Shown: one piece after another, positions 47,571 to 58,939 of the stretch | Numbering within the stretch: the first letter of the stretch is position 1 | Layout of the letters: each line of letters starts with the position of its first letter | NCBI GenBank assembly: GCA_947561395.2 | Contig: OX387190.1 | Location: 8,240,858-8,304,857 of the forward strand | Source: Buxus sempervirens | Lineage: Eukaryota > Streptophyta > Magnoliopsida > Buxales > Buxaceae | DNA length: 64,000 nucleotides | Reading direction: 5' to 3' | Program-made: the position numbers and the translations under genes | The notes under the pieces: model-generated | The model's input: only the letters and a program-made list of their open reading frames with translations | The model's database searches: none | What the model was told of the DNA's origin: nothing

Positions 47571-48209
47571 CAATATCTTTGAAGCAATGAGGTATCCTAG
47601 TGATGTTCATTCTGTGTTATCTGTTGATATTATTGATTGCCTGTCTCAAAAGGTTTTTGATTTTTGTATCAAGGATAAGTTAGAGGTTGCTCTTACCAGG
47701 AGTTTAGAGCAAGATGAATTACAAACCTTTAACTTGATGGTTGATGATGGACTAGAAGATATGGTATTGGTGTTGCATGCATTACCTCCAATTCCCAAAA
47801 GGTATGCAGTTTCTAAAATTGACTTGCCTATATCTCATTCGAAATTGCTACCTTCTGTTGTGCAGGCACCAACCATTGAATTGAAGCCATTACCGGAACA
47901 TTTGAAATATGCCTTCTTGGGTGAAAAGGAGACACTTCCGGTAATCATTGCAAAGAACTTGACCAAGATGCAAGAAGAGAAGCTGATTCGGGTCCTCAAA
48001 GACAATAAGATGGCTATAGGATGGACTATAGCTGACATTAGGGGAATTAGTCCTTCAATGTGCATGCATCGGATTTTATTAGAAGAAGGTTCCAAACCAA
48101 CGAGGGATGCACAAAGGAGATTAAATCCTCCTATGATGGAAGTGGTCATGAAAGAGATCATCAAACTTCTTGATGTTGGAGTCATTTACCCGATCTCAGA
48201 CAGCAAATG

Positions 48210-48830
48210 GGTTAGTCCGATTCAATTGGTGCCAAAGAAGACTGGGATTACAGTGGTTGAGAATTAGAATAATGAATTAGTCCCTACAAGAGTTCAAAAT
48301 GGGTGGCGTGTATGCATTGATTACCGTAAGCTTAATGCTACTACACGAAAAGATCATTTCCCGCTCTCATTTATTGATCAAATGCTAGAAAGGGTGGCTG
48401 GACGATCTCACTACTGCTTCCTTGATGGGTATTCTGGCTACAACCAGATTGTGATAGCTCCAGAAGATCAGGAGAAAACAACCTTCACGTGTCCATTCGG
48501 TACGTTTGCTTATAGGCGAATGCCTTTCGGTCTTTGCAATGCACCAGCCACTTTTCAGCGATGTATGGTAAGTATTTTCTCTGATTATATTGAGCATATC
48601 ATTGAAGTCTTTATGGATGATTTTACTGTTTATGGGGACTCATTTGATGCATGCTTAGATAATTTGAACTCTGTGCTTGAAAGATGCATTGAAACTAATC
48701 TTGTTCTAAATTCTGAAAAATGTCATTTTATGGTAGAACAAGGGATAGTTTTGGGACATGTAGTTTCATCTAGAGGGATTGAAGTTGATAAAGCTAAGAT
48801 TGACCTTGTGCAATGCTTACCCTACCCTGC
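48210..48830 (+). pseudogene. Reverse transcriptase region of element C
   Basis: Motifs in order: [59 protein letters not shown] and the catalytic box [11 protein letters not shown] near 48610. These are typical of Athila RT. The element's coding part has about one break overall. Confidence 0.9.
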
Positions 48831-49009
48831 AAGTGTACGGGATGTTCGCTCCTTTCTTGGGCATGCAGGTTTTTATCGGAGATTTATCAAGGATTTCTCA
48901 AAAATTTCATTGCCCTTATGCCGATTGTTGCAAAAGGATGTGCCATTCGAATTCGATGAAGGTTGCAAAGAAGCTTTTGACAAGTTGAAGGGACTTTTGA
49001 CTTCAGCAC

Positions 49010-49410
49010 CTATAATTCAACCACCTGATTGGAGTCTACCCTTCGAGATTATGTGTGATGCAAGCAACTTTGCTTTGGGAGCAGTTCTTGGACAAAGAAT
49101 TGGCAAGATGGCCCATGCCATCTATTATGCTTCTAGAACATTAAACCCAGCTCAATGCAATTATTCCACTACAGAAAAAGAGCTATTGGCTATTGTATTT
49201 GCTTTGGATAAATTTAGATCTTACTTGCTTGGTTCTAAAGTTATTGTGTATTCTGATCATGCAGCATTAAAGTACCTGTTATCGAAAAAGGAAGCTAAAC
49301 CGAGGCTCATTAGGTGGATTCTCCTACTACAAGAGTTTGATTTGGAGATCAAGGACAAGAAGGGCATGGAGAACTTAGTTGCTGACCACCTAAGTCGGGT
49401 TGTGAAGGAG
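49010..49410 (+). CDS. RNase H region of element C
   Basis: [20 protein letters not shown], then [40 protein letters not shown] and [10 protein letters not shown]. It is the gypsy-type RNase H fused to RT. Unlike A and B there is no second RNase H, which fits Athila rather than Tat. Confidence 0.88.
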
Positions 49411-49639
49411 GAGGATGCCTTGCCATTGCAAGAGTTGTTTCCAGATGAGCAATTATTAGCACTTCAAGGTAAGGTACCATGGTATGCTGATATTGTGAAC
49501 TATCTAGTGCAACATGAGATACCTTCTAGTTTGAGTAGAGCTTGTAGAGATAAAATAAAGAGTGATGCTAAATATTATATTTGGGATGATCCTTATCTGT
49601 GGAAGCATTGCTCTGATCAAGTGATTAGGAGATGTGTGC

Positions 49640-50775
49640 CTGAGTTTGAGTTTGAGTCTATTTTGACCTTTTGCCATTCTTATGCTTGTGGTGGTCATTT
49701 TGGGCCTAATAGAACTGCTAGGAAAGTGCTTGAATGTGGCTTTTATTGGCCAACCTTATTTCGTGATTCCTATATGTTCTGTAAGGCTTGTGAACAATGT
49801 CAAAAAACAGGTAATCTATCCCATAGAGATCAAATGCCTTTATCTCCTATACTTGTTTGTGATATTTTTGATGTGTGGGGCATTGACTTTATGGGACCCT
49901 TTCCTTCTTCTTTTGGCTTTAATTACATTCTACTTGCTGTGGATTATGTTTCCAAATGGGTGGAAGCCAAAGCCACCAGAACTGATGATTCTAAAGTTGT
50001 TGCAGATTTTGTCAAGTCTAACATTTTTGCAAGGTTTGGGACACCAAGAGCTTTGATTAGTGACAGGGGCACACATTTTTGCAATCGTTTGGTTGAGGCA
50101 CTCTTGAAGAAATACTATGTTATTCACAAGGTCTCAACAGCCTATCACCCACAAACAAGTGGGCAAGCAGAGGTGACAAATAGAGAGATCAAGTCAGTCT
50201 TGGAGAAAACGGTGAATCCCAACCGCAAGGATTGGAGCCAGCGACTTGATGATGCTCTTTGGGCATATAGAACTGCATACAAGACACCTATTGGCATGTC
50301 TCCATATAGGTTGGTCTATGGCAAACCTTGTCATCTTCCAGTGGAAATTGAACACAGGGCTTTTTGGGCAATCAAGCAATGCAATATGAAGATGGATGAG
50401 GTGGGGGAGCAAAGGAAATTGCAATTGCAAGAACTTGAGGAGCTCCGACTCGATGCCTATGAGAATACCAGAATTTATAAAGCAAAGACCAAGGTTTTTC
50501 ATGATAAGATGATTGCGAGGAAGACTTTTGTTGTAGGACAAAAAGTTCTTCTTTATCATTCACGACTTAAGCTTTTCCCGGGTAAGTTACGTTCCCGTTG
50601 GATTGGACCTTTTTCTGTTACTGATGTGTTTCCTCATGGTGCAGTGGAGATTAAGAGCTTGCAGACAAACAAGGTATTCAAGGTTAATGGCCACCGATTA
50701 AAACCATTCTATGAAGGATTTCAAGTGCAAAATGTGGAGGTCATGAAGTTGGAAAATCCTATCTATGAGGATTGA
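49640..50775 (+). CDS. Integrase region of element C
   Basis: Zinc finger: [20 protein letters not shown] and [11 protein letters not shown]. Catalytic core: [27 protein letters not shown] and [17 protein letters not shown] hold the D, D and [21 protein letters not shown] is a strong Athila marker. The C-terminal part has [20 protein letters not shown]. The frame closes at 50775. Confidence 0.92.
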
Positions 50776-51657
50776 ACTTAAGGGAGTCGGGCGAGCGACA
50801 TTAAACACACGCGCTTCTTGGGAGGCAACCCAAGAGTGGCAAGCATGCCACTACTAGATTTGTTTTCTTTTTCCCTTTCCTTTGTCATCTCCTATGTTTT
50901 GTGTTTATTCATCTTTCCTTTTGCATTTGGGTTACATTGAGGGCAATGCAAAGTTTAAGTGTGGGGGAAGGATTAGGAATTATTTATTATTATAAAAAAT
51001 AAAAAAATTTTTTTTTTTGGTTGTCTTTAGGATGTTTCCCCAATAATTTTCAAAGATGAATATGCCATAAACTTACCAATTTGAAAATGAAGTAGCATAA
51101 CATGATTGAACTGATCTATTGGCACTCTTGACTTCAAATTGACTTGAGTTTTGAGTTTGATGGGTAATTTAATTTGTATGGTGAACCATAAACCTTGTGG
51201 GTGAGCTTTTGAGCCTGATTTGGATTGAAGCATTATATGTCAATCTTATTTTTCATTGAGAGTGTTCAATCATGTTTAAGTTACTCTAGAACTTGCTTGT
51301 GAATGTTAGTCAAAAACACATGGATCACATGCATGCTTAAAAATGATAATGGCAAATAGGGAGTTAACCACTTAACTTAAAAAGCCTACCTTGCATGATT
51401 AACTTTAGTGAACCTTGTTTGAGCCTTTAAGCCTCTTCTTTGTTTAAAACCATTGAAGACGAGCCTACATTTTGATTATCCTCTTGTTTTACCTACCTTA
51501 GGGCTAATAGAGCATTTGGATATGACTCATGGGTTTTGAAAAAAAAAAAAAGAAAAGGGTATGCATGAATTGAGTGTGGAGGAGTTGATGTTGAATGTTT
51601 GGTTATATCATTGAAATGGAATAAATGGGGAGATAAGTATTGTGTTATGTACTAATT

Positions 51658-51740
51658 GAAAAAAAAAAAAAAAAAAAAAAAAAAGAAAAAAAAAACAGAA
51701 AAAAAAAAAAGAAAAAAAAGAAAGAAAGAAAAGAAAAAAG
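51658..51740 (+). repeat. Long A-rich tract in element C
   Basis: Over 80 bp of A interrupted only by scattered G and one C, in the post-integrase region. It generates spurious minus-strand poly-Phe frames. Confidence 0.85.
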
Positions 51741-52311
51741 TACATAGACAACTCTTGAACCATTGGTTTGAATAAAAGGAATGAATGTATACGAAAGAAA
51801 CAAAGGAGTGCTGCAATATGATTGAAGTTCTCAGGTCCTTCAATTTTATAAACCCAATTTTGTCCTAAATGCTCTATTAGTTTCTTTGGTTTTGAAACTT
51901 TAATCCCTTATTATTCCTACCTTCACCTCAGCCCCATTACAACCATAACAAGACCATTTGATTTATGTATGACATGTGATGTGAGTGCTGGAGATTAAAT
52001 GAGCAAGCAAGCTTATGGTAGTACTTTTGCATTGATTGAAATTGAGTGAATTCTACCAATTCTTTATACACATGAGTGAAGTGGAGAGATGTGTGAAGGT
52101 TTATCATTCTTGTTGATTATTTGTTGAACAAAATTCTCTTGTTTCTTTTGGTTTAAGTTTGTTAGATATGATTATTCATGATATGTTATGATAATTGAAT
52201 TTTGAGATTGTGTTCAGATTTGTGGACTGTGAACTCTTTTGAATTATTGGGGGAATTAGTTGTTTTGTTTTGTATAGTGTCTAGGTAGCTTGTCCGAGGA
52301 CGTTCAAGAAC

Positions 52312-52327
52312 TAAGTGTGGGGGAATT
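52312..52327 (+). other. Polypurine tract of element C
   Basis: TAAGTGTGGGGGAATT directly before the 3' LTR start TGATAAGTGC. It would prime plus-strand synthesis. Confidence 0.85.
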
Positions 52328-53984
52328 TGATAAGTGCATATTTTTATACATTTATTAGTCTTGAATTTGGTCTTTTGGAATTGTTTAGGCCTTGTTATGT
52401 TAATTTATACTTGTTTTTGTAGTTAAGGAATTTTTGGAAGGATTAGAGTAAATTGTGGTTATAATTGGAAAAACTCAGGCTTTTTAGTAGTTTGACCTTC
52501 TGGACTTCTTGCAGGATTTTGATCACATTAGAGTTCCAGAATGTGAAAGTGATCTTCAGAGCTTTTGTAGAAGACGTCCTGAGCTTTCCAGAATGGTATG
52601 GTTTGGAAAAATCTGAGTTCATTTAAGCCTCCAAATGTTGTTTCAAAGTCAGATCAAGGAACCTGATTCTAATTCTGGTCGGACTGGAATTTCTGTTCGC
52701 GAATTGAAGCTTTAAAAGTGCATAACTTGAGCGTCAGATGTCCAAATTGAGTGATTCAAAAGCCTAAATTCATCTACACATCCAGAGCTACAATTTCTAT
52801 GAAGGGATCGATGTCCATAAATGAAGATTTCCTATCCAAAAAGTGTCCGCAAGTTCCAGAAGACTGAGTTGGTGTTTGAATTGAGTTTTTAATTAAAGAC
52901 TTATTTGGAAGTCTATTTTAATTGTTTGGTTGGGTCCCACAAGAAGAAGATTTACATTAGAAGAGATCGTGAGTTGCTGGAGAGGCATAGAGGATTTGAT
53001 TTGAAGATTTATTCCATTGTGATAGGAGAAAAAGAGAGTTAGTTTCCAAGAAATAAGGAGGAGAATTTTGAAATAAACCCAGCAGCAGCTTTTGAAAGGA
53101 AGAGGACGAAAAAGGTCAGAAAGGATTTTTTCTGGACGTGGAGGAGAAGGGAAAAAGAGAGAAGAAGAAGCAGAACTCGTTTTCTTCTCTTGAAGATGCA
53201 AGGCTAAATTCCTCATTTGGTTCAAGAGAGCATACTTCGAAGGATCAGCCGTGAGACCTTTGTTTTGATTGTTCATAAATACTGATTATGTTTGCTATCT
53301 TTTGTTCTTCTTTGTCGATTGAAAGACATTCTTGTTCTTAGTTGCATAGGAGGTCCTCTCTGTAATTAAGATCAGTGAATGAAAGCCAGATTAAACTTTC
53401 TAATACGTATATATTATGAAGTTTTATCATGAGTGGCAATTAGGGTTATTGATTTCTAATATTGATATCATATTAATCCTAAGAAGAATAAAGTGCAGAT
53501 TAAACCAATCGAGCTTATGAATTGATTATTTGTTTCGGTCACTCTCTAATTCGTTAATGCTATTATTGAATTACACGTAGAGAGCTTGTTCTAGGTGGTT
53601 CAATAATAAGGAATCAAATATCGTGCTTATTATGTTTGATGATCAAGGAGAACAGGGTTAATCTATACTTTAGATTAACTTAGACTGAATGGCAATTATT
53701 GATTGGTGTACTTTTAAGTGTTGTCAATGATCGGCTGGCAATTCGAAGGTAATGTTTGCTCTTGACCGGATTCTTTCTCACTGATTACTTCTATAGATTT
53801 TATTTATTTTTTGTCTTTTTGGCTTGAGTTAACTAATCTGAAAATTTCCTTCTCCTTTAAATCTATTTGACTATAATCTTGTGACGAGTTAATTGACACT
53901 AGTCTCTGTGGGATCGACCTCATTCATCACTAGCTATTTAGTTGTGAAAAGAGTAATTTATTTTGTTGCATTCGGCACGCATCA
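52328..53984 (+). mobile_element. 3' LTR of element C
   Basis: Same length as the 5' LTR (1657 bp) with two visible mismatches. It is followed directly by the target duplication ATTAT. Confidence 0.95.
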
Positions 53985-54014
53985 ATTATACTGGGTCCAA
54001 GGGGAGGGATTTAT

Positions 54015-54450
54015 CAAGGTAAAGGGCATTTTCGGGATTTTTCAGGGTAAAGGGCATTTTCGGGATTTTTCAAAGTAAAGGGTATTTTCGGGATTTTTTA
54101 AGGTAAAGGGCATTTTCGGGATTTTTCAGGGTAAAGGGCATTTTCGGGATTTTTCAAGGTAAAGGGCATTTTTGGGATTTTTCAAGGTAAAGGGTATTTT
54201 CGGGATTTTTTAAGGCAAAGGGCATTTTCGGGATTTTTTTAAGGCAAAGGGCATTTTTGGGATTTTTCAAGGTAAAGGGCATTTTCGGGATTTTTTTTAA
54301 GGTAAAGGGCATTTTTGGGATTTTTCAAGGTAAAGGGCATTTTCGGGATTTTTTTAAGGTAAAGGGCATTTTCGGGATTTTTTTAAGGCAAAGGGCATTT
54401 TCAGGATTTTTTAAGGCAAAGGGCATTTTCGGGATTTTTCAAGGTAAAGG
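54015..54450 (-). repeat. 28-30 bp minisatellite in LTR2, 15 copies
   Basis: Unit on the plus strand: AAGGTAAAGGGCATTTTCGG then GATTTTTC, with 28-31 bp spacing caused by variable T runs. Fifteen copies of GGGCATTTT or GGGTATTTT are counted. It lies in the part of LTR2 downstream of its TATA box, next to the insertion point of element C. Confidence 0.93.
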
Positions 54451-54454
54451 TGAA

Positions 54455-54660
54455 GTGGGCGCAAAATCAAGTGAGCGCGAGGTGAACGCGAGGTGAGCGC
54501 ATCCAAATTTAAGTGAGCGCGAGGTGAGTGCGAGCTGAGCGCATCCAAATTTAAGTGAGTGCGAGGTGAGCGCATCCAAATTTGAGAAGTGGGCGGATGC
54601 TAAAAAAAATGATCCGCTCACCTTTTTTGGGTGCGCTGACCTCGCAGAGCTCGGCGCATA
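54455..54660 (-). repeat. GCGC-rich word block in LTR2
   Basis: Words GTGAGCGCGAGGTGA, GCGCATCCAAATTTAAGTGA and GCGCGAGGTGAGTGCGAGCT recur several times. The words also match the block at 16310-16560 in a Tekay-type LTR. It is downstream of the LTR2 TATA box on the minus strand. Confidence 0.8.
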
Positions 54661-55410
54661 CCCCTTAAAAAACCCGATATTCTGGTTTTTTTCTCAAACT
54701 CCATTTCTGATTGTTTTTTAAACTCTGTAAGCCATCCCTGGGGATCATTAAAACCCTAGAAGACCTCTAAACACCATTTGAAATTAATCTAACCTAAGTT
54801 GTGAGATCTTTACAAACCTACAAATCCGAACACCAAACACTACATAACATGAATAAACTTCCGAAATCAAAACCCTAACTAACAGAACATGATTATGAAG
54901 AAGGGAACAGGGGGGTTTTATGGGGTTACAACAACAGAGATGGAAAAATCATGGGGAACATGCTCCCGTTTCGAATCAAACAAACAAGTAATAGCAGTGA
55001 AGAACAAAAATGCTAGAAAGCAAGATATCTCAATGAACTTATTTATTTTGGACAAGAGTTCGTCGGGAACATTACCTGGGTGTTTCAACACCTCTCCGAA
55101 GTGGGTGGAGCCTCCTTGGAGCGTGCGAGCAGCCACCGGAGCAACACCTCTCCCCACCAACGGCACGATCTCCTCCGGGTTTGACAAGGAAGAAGAGGAA
55201 GAGAGGGAGTGGGGTCAGAGGGGCTTCTGTCAGAGGGTTTGTTTGTGGAGGCCAGGAGAGGTAAGCCGAGAGGGTTTTGAGCAAGGGGGAATGAGGAAGA
55301 AGGCTCGAGCCAGGGGAGCCGACACCCAGAAATCCCAAACCCGAGAACTACCAAACAAAAAATGCCGAACCAAAAACTCTCCAACCCCTCTGCCCGACTT
55401 CTCGCGCAAC

Positions 55411-55417
55411 TTTTATA
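55411..55417 (-). promoter_or_regulatory. TATA box of LTR2
   Basis: TATAAAA on the minus strand, about 690 bp from the LTR start, directly downstream of the long palindrome at 55436-55463. Confidence 0.6.
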
Positions 55418-55435
55418 GGAGAGGAAAAAAGGGGG

Positions 55436-55463
55436 TATGCGCTCAGCTTGCGCTGAGCGCATA
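55436..55463 (-). repeat. 28-bp palindrome upstream of the LTR2 TATA box
   Basis: Twelve-base arms TATGCGCTCAGC and GCTGAGCGCATA around TTGC. The GCGCTCA word belongs to the same vocabulary as the block at 54455-54660. Its place matches the 21-bp dyads of the other Tat LTRs, but the geometry differs. Confidence 0.85.
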
Positions 55464-57872
55464 CTCGCTTGCCACGTCGCCGTGAGCGGCAATATGATGA
55501 CAAAACAATAAATGCCGCCGCTCGTTTGTTTAAAAAATCCGAAAATTAGGATATGGTCCCTGGGATATTTGGATTTAATATTATTTTATTCAGATATTTT
55601 CAAATATTTTCAGATTAGTCCCTGGGATCTTTTGAATGTTTGGATATTTACGGATTTGATCCCCGAGATATTTTCCTGCCCAACTCGCCATGTGTGCAGC
55701 TCTTTGCCACATGCGCAGTTTGCCGGTTTTGCTGCTCGGGAATTTTGTCAGCTCATATTTTCTTCATCCGGGCTCCGATCTGGGCAAACTCAGTTGCGTT
55801 AGAATCGTATCGGAGCCCTCTATCCCATGACCCAGGGGTAGGCCTCTGGATCGGATTTTAGCAGAAAGTCAACTTTTGGCTCTGCTCAAGTTTGACCGCC
55901 CGCAGAACCCTCATCCGGACTCCAATTCCAGCAAACTCAGTTGCGTTGGAACCGTGTCGGGATTCTCTATCCAATGATATAAAGCAAGGTGGCCAAATTT
56001 CTCTTGATCAAAAAGTCAACTTTTTGTCCCCTCGGGGTTTGACTTTCTGCCAGGGTTTTCATTTTCAGCAATTCCAGGGGTGCAAAAATAAGGTGCTTAC
56101 AACTTGATCTAACTTAAACAAGCATTCCATATTGCTAACTTCATGCTCAAAGTAAACATAAAATGGATAAACATAAAGTGTGTGTGTGTACATGAGTGGA
56201 CACTAACAAAGCCAATCAAGGGGACCAATGATGATCTCCCTACATGATGATTATGGGCTGAACATGGGGTTTTTGGGGTGTGGGAGCATGCTGTAACAGT
56301 AGGTATTGTAGGGAAAAGAGACCTACTAAACACTCATGATAGTAGCTAACCAAAGGGGAAAAAATGGAGGTGCAACATGGGGCTTCATATGTAGATGCAT
56401 GCATACTTTATAAACTTTTAAAACATAGTAAGACCAAACTTTCAAGCATGCTAAAACCAGCTCACATGGGAGCAAATGAAACACAGAAAGAAAGGGTAAG
56501 GGGGTTAGGTTAGGGATACATCGGATAAGCAACAAAGGGGGGAACATGCTCCCCCATACGAATGAATCATAACACTACCAAAACAGAAATTCTGTAGACT
56601 TAGAAAGTATACGAAAATAGCCTATCAACCTCTCTTAGAACCACTCGTCAGGCCCCCTCTTGTACCAGGAGGTTAGTCCACCTTGTGGGGACATGGATAA
56701 GTAGAAAGAAGAGAAAAGATAGGGTAAAATGTGCTTAGACAGCAAGTAGACCTCCATGGGTACACAATAACTTAAGAAAAAGCTCCAAATGCATTCATCT
56801 CCATGTTAAACAAGATGCCGTAGAGGACATTACCTTGGGGTTTAAAACCCTTTGTGATGAGTGTTGAGCCTTCTTGAAACAAGGAAAGTGGCTGGAGCAG
56901 CCTCTTCCCCACACCAGCAGCACCTCCTTGACTTCTCTCTTGGGTGAAGATGAAGAAGGAAGGAAGAAAAGGGGTGTAGAGTAGTCTTCAAGGTGAGTTT
57001 GGGGTGTGTTAAGAAAGGGTTGAGAGTGTTGGATAGGTGGGATTAGCTTAGGAGATGGGAGAGATGGGGGAGAGAGGTGGGAGAGATGAGTTGGGAGAGA
57101 GGGGAGCAAAAAGTGAGCTCCTCTATACGTACGGGGTTTTATAGGGCTTTTAAATGAGGAAAGATGGGATGTATATGCATGGAGGGATGCACATGGGGGA
57201 CATGAATCATAAGAGAGAGAGAGCACATGGGGATAATTGCAGATTCACCCCCAACTAATTACAAATCTTCCCCTAGATATTTCCAGATCTTTTGATATTT
57301 ACAGATCCACCCCTTGCTAATTACATATCTTCCCCTAGATATTTTTAGATCTCTTGATATTTACATATTTTCCACCAAGCAATTACAGTATGCCCCAAGA
57401 TATTTTTGAATCTTCTGATATTTACGGATTTGCCCCCAGATACTTTTATCTGCTTTGTTTCTGCTCTTTTTGCCACGTGGGCAGATTTCTACACATTTGC
57501 CTAAGATCTTGAACTGCTCATAACTTTCTCATCCGAGCTCCGATTCTGGCAAACTCAGTTGCGTTGGAACTGGGTCGGCCTCCTCTGTCTACTGGGATAG
57601 GGTTAAGCAGCTAATCTGGGGTTTAGCAAAAAGTCAATTTCTACTCCCCCTCAAGTTTGATCGACTCATAATTTATTCATCCGGACCCCGATCTGAGCAA
57701 ACTCTGTTGTGTTAGAATCGTGTCGGAATTTCCTAATCATAAGGAAGAAGTATGGTGGTGGACTTGCACCTAATAAAAAAGTCAACTTTTGCCCCCTCAG
57801 GGTTTGACTTTTCAGTTAGGGATTTCATTTTTGGCACTTTCGGGGGTGCAAAAATGAGGTGCTTACACCAGC

Positions 57873-58900
57873 TATGTACATATACATGATGGAGAGCAAG
57901 GGTAGTTTAGGTGTGCTCACTTGAAGACCCAGGTGACCACCCCCTCCTCCACGGCCTCAACATCCTGGGACTAGTGAAGGGTTAAACTTGATGTTCCAAG
58001 GCATGCCCGAAGTGCTAGGGTCTATTCCAGAAGATATGTACCATGAGATATATTGCTAGTGGGCACCAGAGAAGCACTCAACCAATAAATCAAAGACACC
58101 ATCTGGGGCACCCCTATCAATTGCACCGTTGGGGACGGAGCTGGCAAATACAGTTACCATTGCCTATATGCCATCTAGCACATCGGGGGTATGGACTGCA
58201 CTTCCCCTTAGATCTTGTTCATGGGTAAGAAGATTGGCTGGGTATGATCCCAAGTCAGAGAAGAGCCAGAACAAGCCCGTTGGGATAGCTAATAATCCTA
58301 TCCATATACCATTAAATGATAGCACCAACATGGTCATAGTCGGGGAATCGGAGGAGATAGCGGCCATCCACACAGGAGATAGCCCATCACTATTGAACAA
58401 GAGTTCCAGGCCTTTTGCCACCTGCAAGGCTGATGTCAAAAAGGGGGTTTTCAACACTTATGAAACTTCTGTTGTAGATATAACTAAACTTTTCAATAAA
58501 TGCATGAAGTCTTTTGAGTATTCGTTTGTGTCTGATAATAAATGTACAAATGCACAACTCAAATCCTGTAACCTTAGTATCAATCCCAGCGCACACCCAG
58601 AGGGTCTGGGGTACGGGATAGATAATCAGGTTGCCCAAAATGAACAAAAACAACAAAAAGAGCAAATAGAAATTGAAGAGATAACAAAAGAAAAGCATGA
58701 GCAAGTGCGCAGTACTGAACAGGAATCTCACAAATCAGATTGTGGCACTTGCCCATCATAGCCAGAAGATTTAGAACTTGTCCCCGATCAACCTTTCGAG
58801 ACCAAGGACAATGACAGATCATGGGAGACTCCGTCTGAAATCCAATTTGCTTTGGAAAGGTATGAAAAGGGTCTCCAGGCTAACATTGAGAAAGCTGAAC
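57873..58900 (+). pseudogene. Protease-RT linker of element B, right part
   Basis: Continues directly from 41275 after LTR1 and matches 9440-10500 of A: MFQGMPEVLGSIPEDMY-like and NTVTIAYMPSSTSGVWTALP, then a Gln/Glu-rich stretch. No known domain is visible. Confidence 0.75.
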
Positions 58901-58939
58901 CCATTAACACAAGTGAAACAGCACAACCAAGGATTCTCC

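Larger units (their letters stand above)
50776..52327 (+). other. Post-integrase region of element C, no env-like frame
   Basis: About 1.5 kb between integrase and the 3' LTR, where Athila elements may carry an env-like gene. I find no recognisable env-like reading frame. A purine tract AAGTGTGGGGGAAGGA lies near 50956-50972 and an almost identical one directly before the 3' LTR. Homopurine A-rich runs are at 51540-51556 and 51658-51740. Confidence 0.75.
43617..53984 (+). mobile_element. Athila-type Ty3/gypsy element C, complete, young
   Basis: Two 1657-bp LTRs (43617-45273 and 52328-53984), target duplication ATTAT (43612-43616 and 53985-53989), tRNA-Asp primer-binding site, gag, protease, RT, RNase H, integrase and a purine tract. 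The gag and integrase resemble the Athila lineage. The LTRs differ at two positions by eye, about 0.12 percent, so the insertion is recent (tens to low hundreds of thousands of years under commonly assumed plant rates). The coding part looks nearly whole, with about one break. It lies within LTR2, within LTR1, within element B. Confidence 0.95.
42546..56101 (-). mobile_element. Solo Tat-type LTR2, inside LTR1, split by element C
   Basis: On the minus strand it starts at 56101 with TGTAAGCACCTTATTTTTGC and ends at 42546 in GACGCGCGCACA. The flanks ACATG (42541-42545) and ACTTG (56102-56106) are a target duplication with one change, so the insertion is old. Its own sequence is 42546-43616 plus 53990-56101, about 3.18 kb. 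It has a minus-strand TATA at 55411-55417, two U3 modules, a long palindrome, a GCGC-rich word block and a minisatellite. Confidence 0.85.
41276..57867 (-). mobile_element. Solo Tat-type LTR1, split by nested insertions
   Basis: On the minus strand it starts at 57867 with TGTAAGCACCTCATTTTTGC and ends at 41276 in CACCGCACACA. The target duplication CCAGC is at 41271-41275 and 57868-57872, and element B reads through across it. Its own sequence is 41276-42545 plus 56107-57867, about 3.03 kb. A minus-strand TATA is at 57137-57143. U3 has two family modules (57548-57572 and 57697-57722). No dyad array of the 21-bp type was found in it. Confidence 0.9.

Noticed and set aside
51652-51843. Poly-Phe minus-strand frame
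   Set aside because: It is the reverse reading of a long A-rich tract.
54015-54450. Regular 28-30 bp repeats resembling a CRISPR array
   Set aside because: There are no unique spacers between repeats; it is a simple minisatellite within a plant LTR.
55085-55492. Minus-strand 135-residue open frame
   Set aside because: It lies in LTR2 over the TATA box and leader and has no recognisable domain.
57230-57440. Possible dyad array in LTR1
   Set aside because: The repeated GATATTT-type words are AT-rich and lack the CCG-N11-CGG core and the 28-bp step.
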